From the NCBI GenBank assembly GCA_017302755.1, contig JAFLCR010000134.1, positions 1-6,244 of the forward strand: a stretch of 6,244 nt of DNA, in the 5' to 3' direction. The number at the start of each line of letters is the position of its first letter. Positions within the stretch are counted from its first letter, which is position 1. The notes beneath the pieces were generated by a model. It did not search any database. It was given only the letters and a program-made list of their open reading frames with translations, and had not been told where the DNA came from. Below are positions 5,238-6,244 of this stretch, piece after piece. Origin of the DNA: Alphaproteobacteria bacterium (GTDB taxonomy: Bacteria; Pseudomonadota; Alphaproteobacteria; Rickettsiales; JAFLCR01). The translations under genes were made by a program, and so were the position numbers.

Positions 5238-6244
5238 TATGATTCGCGGTTATGCTCCGAAATGCTTACCAACCCCACCTTCGCGAACCACACCAGCGTA
5301 CGGACCATGGTGACTCTCTGGCTGGGCGTGATCCACGGCGCGATGTCGCGCACCGCGGCGCTGCCGCCGTGTTCTGCGATCCTCTCGATCACCTTGGTGA
5401 ACACGTCGGGCGTGGCGAGGTAGCCGAAATTATTGAGATGCATGCGCCGCAGTTCCAGCGCGCGTTCCGGCGTCGAGCCGGGAAGCAGGGTGATGACATC
5501 GTCCGGCTTCAGCACCCGCGTGGGATAGGAGGCGAAAAGCGAGAACGGATCGTCGTAAAGCGGATGTTCCGCTTCCTGCAGGCCGCGGATCTCCCACTGG
5601 GGCGCTTCCTTGGCGCGGATGGCGGCCAGTTCCGCCCACAGCGCTTCGTATTGGCCGATCACCACGCGCCAGTCATAGACGCTGCGCGCGCGTTCACGCC
5701 CGGCTTCTCCCATTTTTTTGCGAAGCGAAGGATTCTCAATCAGCTCCAGGAATGCCTTGGCGGTTGCGGCGATGTCCACGCTCACCGACTGGCACGCCCC
5801 CGCGCAGTAATGATCATACGTATCCACGTTCACATCATAGCGGAACGCCAGGTCGCGGCCCGCGCCGACCGGCGAGGCGAGGGTCGGCACGCGGAACCCG
5901 TCCACGCCGTCGCGTACCGTGTCCTTATATCCGTCCCAGTCGGTCACCACCTGCGGCAGGCCGGTCGCCATCGCCTCGATGGGGGTGATGCCGAAGGTTT
6001 CCTGGATATTGTCCGAAAGCGAGCAGAAAATATCCGCCGCGAACCAGATCTCGCGCCGCACGTCCGCCTTGCGCCCGTCAAGGAAGATGGCGTTCACCGA
6101 GGGGCAGACATCCTTCGCGCCCTGGGTGAAGCTGTCGGAAATGCCCTGGTTGGCGAACCATCCGGCCTGGATGACATGCAGTTTCTTCTTGGTTTTTTTC
6201 GCCGCCTGCTCCAACCCCGCATACATCGGGAAGGGGTGCGCCTT
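5237..6244 (-). CDS. Glycosyltransferase, GT4-like (GT-B fold), with C-terminal extension; 5' end beyond the window
   Basis: The frame is open to the window edge (KAHPFP precedes the Met at 6226-6224), so that Met is internal and the N-terminal Rossmann domain is missing. What remains, numbered from that Met, is the C-terminal nucleotide-sugar-binding domain. It contains LHVIQAGWFAN (16-26), WFAADIFCSLSDNIQETFGI (61-80), the E-x7-E motif at Glu76/Glu84 (ETFGITPIEAMATGLP), then DWDGYKDTVRDGVDGFRVPT. After an insert with three tyrosines and two cysteines (about 115-150), the usual final helices appear (SLRKKMGEAGRERARSVYDW). Residues about 210-329 are an extra domain not typical of GT4 enzymes. 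The family transfers sugars from activated donors, usually to lipid or polysaccharide acceptors; donor and acceptor cannot be read here. It is the first of three minus-strand genes, with 63 bases before the Rid gene. Confidence 0.88.
   Translation of the reverse strand, partial: KAHPFPMYAGLEQAAKKTKKKLHVIQAGWFANQGISDSFTQGAKDVCPSVNAIFLDGRKADVRREIWFAADIFCSLSDNIQETFGITPIEAMATGLPQVVTDWDGYKDTVRDGVDGFRVPTLASPVGAGRDLAFRYDVNVDTYDHYCAGACQSVSVDIAATAKAFLELIENPSLRKKMGEAGRERARSVYDWRVVIGQYEALWAELAAIRAKEAPQWEIRGLQEAEHPLYDDPFSLFASYPTRVLKPDDVITLLPGSTPERALELRRMHLNNFGYLATPDVFTKVIERIAEHGGSAAVRDIAPWITPSQRVTMVRTLVWFAKVGLVSISEHNRES

Overview
The window looks like a GC-rich bacterial, probably metagenomic, fragment. 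Codon use, the protein families present (a 154-residue Rid protein, an RTX secretion substrate) and AGGAGG-type ribosome sites suit an alphaproteobacterium, but this is inference; there is no rRNA or marker gene to settle it.

Layout: (1) Bases 1-180 encode an internal piece of a CoxL/xanthine-dehydrogenase-type molybdopterin subunit at about 73% GC, with every codon ending in G or C. It stops abruptly near base 180, in the middle of a domain. (2) From about 181, in the same frame but with different codon use, comes a large glutamate-synthase-like protein, most likely starting at the ATG at 223 (1122 residues). It has the FMN/synthase domain, the three 3Fe-4S cysteines and the C-terminal GXGXG beta-helix of GltB. 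It lacks the N-terminal glutamine amidotransferase domain and has about 300 unrecognised residues in its place. (3) A near-perfect palindromic terminator at 3593-3624 separates it from three genes that converge on it from the minus strand. (4) In order of minus-strand transcription these are a GT4-type glycosyltransferase with an unusual C-terminal extension (its 5' end is off the window), a RidA-family protein, and an RTX repeat protein with a type I secretion-type C terminus.

Intergenic sequence is short throughout and no stretch of 300 bases lacks a gene. The terminator after the RidA gene lies directly against the ribosome site of the RTX gene, leaving no room for an ordinary promoter downstream of it.

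How the genes work together is not obvious. The GOGAT-like enzyme and RidA both touch amino-nitrogen or imine chemistry, but they lie on opposite strands and are separated by two terminators, so a joint pathway is only speculation. The most interesting item is the amidotransferase-less GOGAT-like protein, whose active-site loops differ from those of true glutamate synthases. The main caution is that the first 180 bases may be an assembly chimera.
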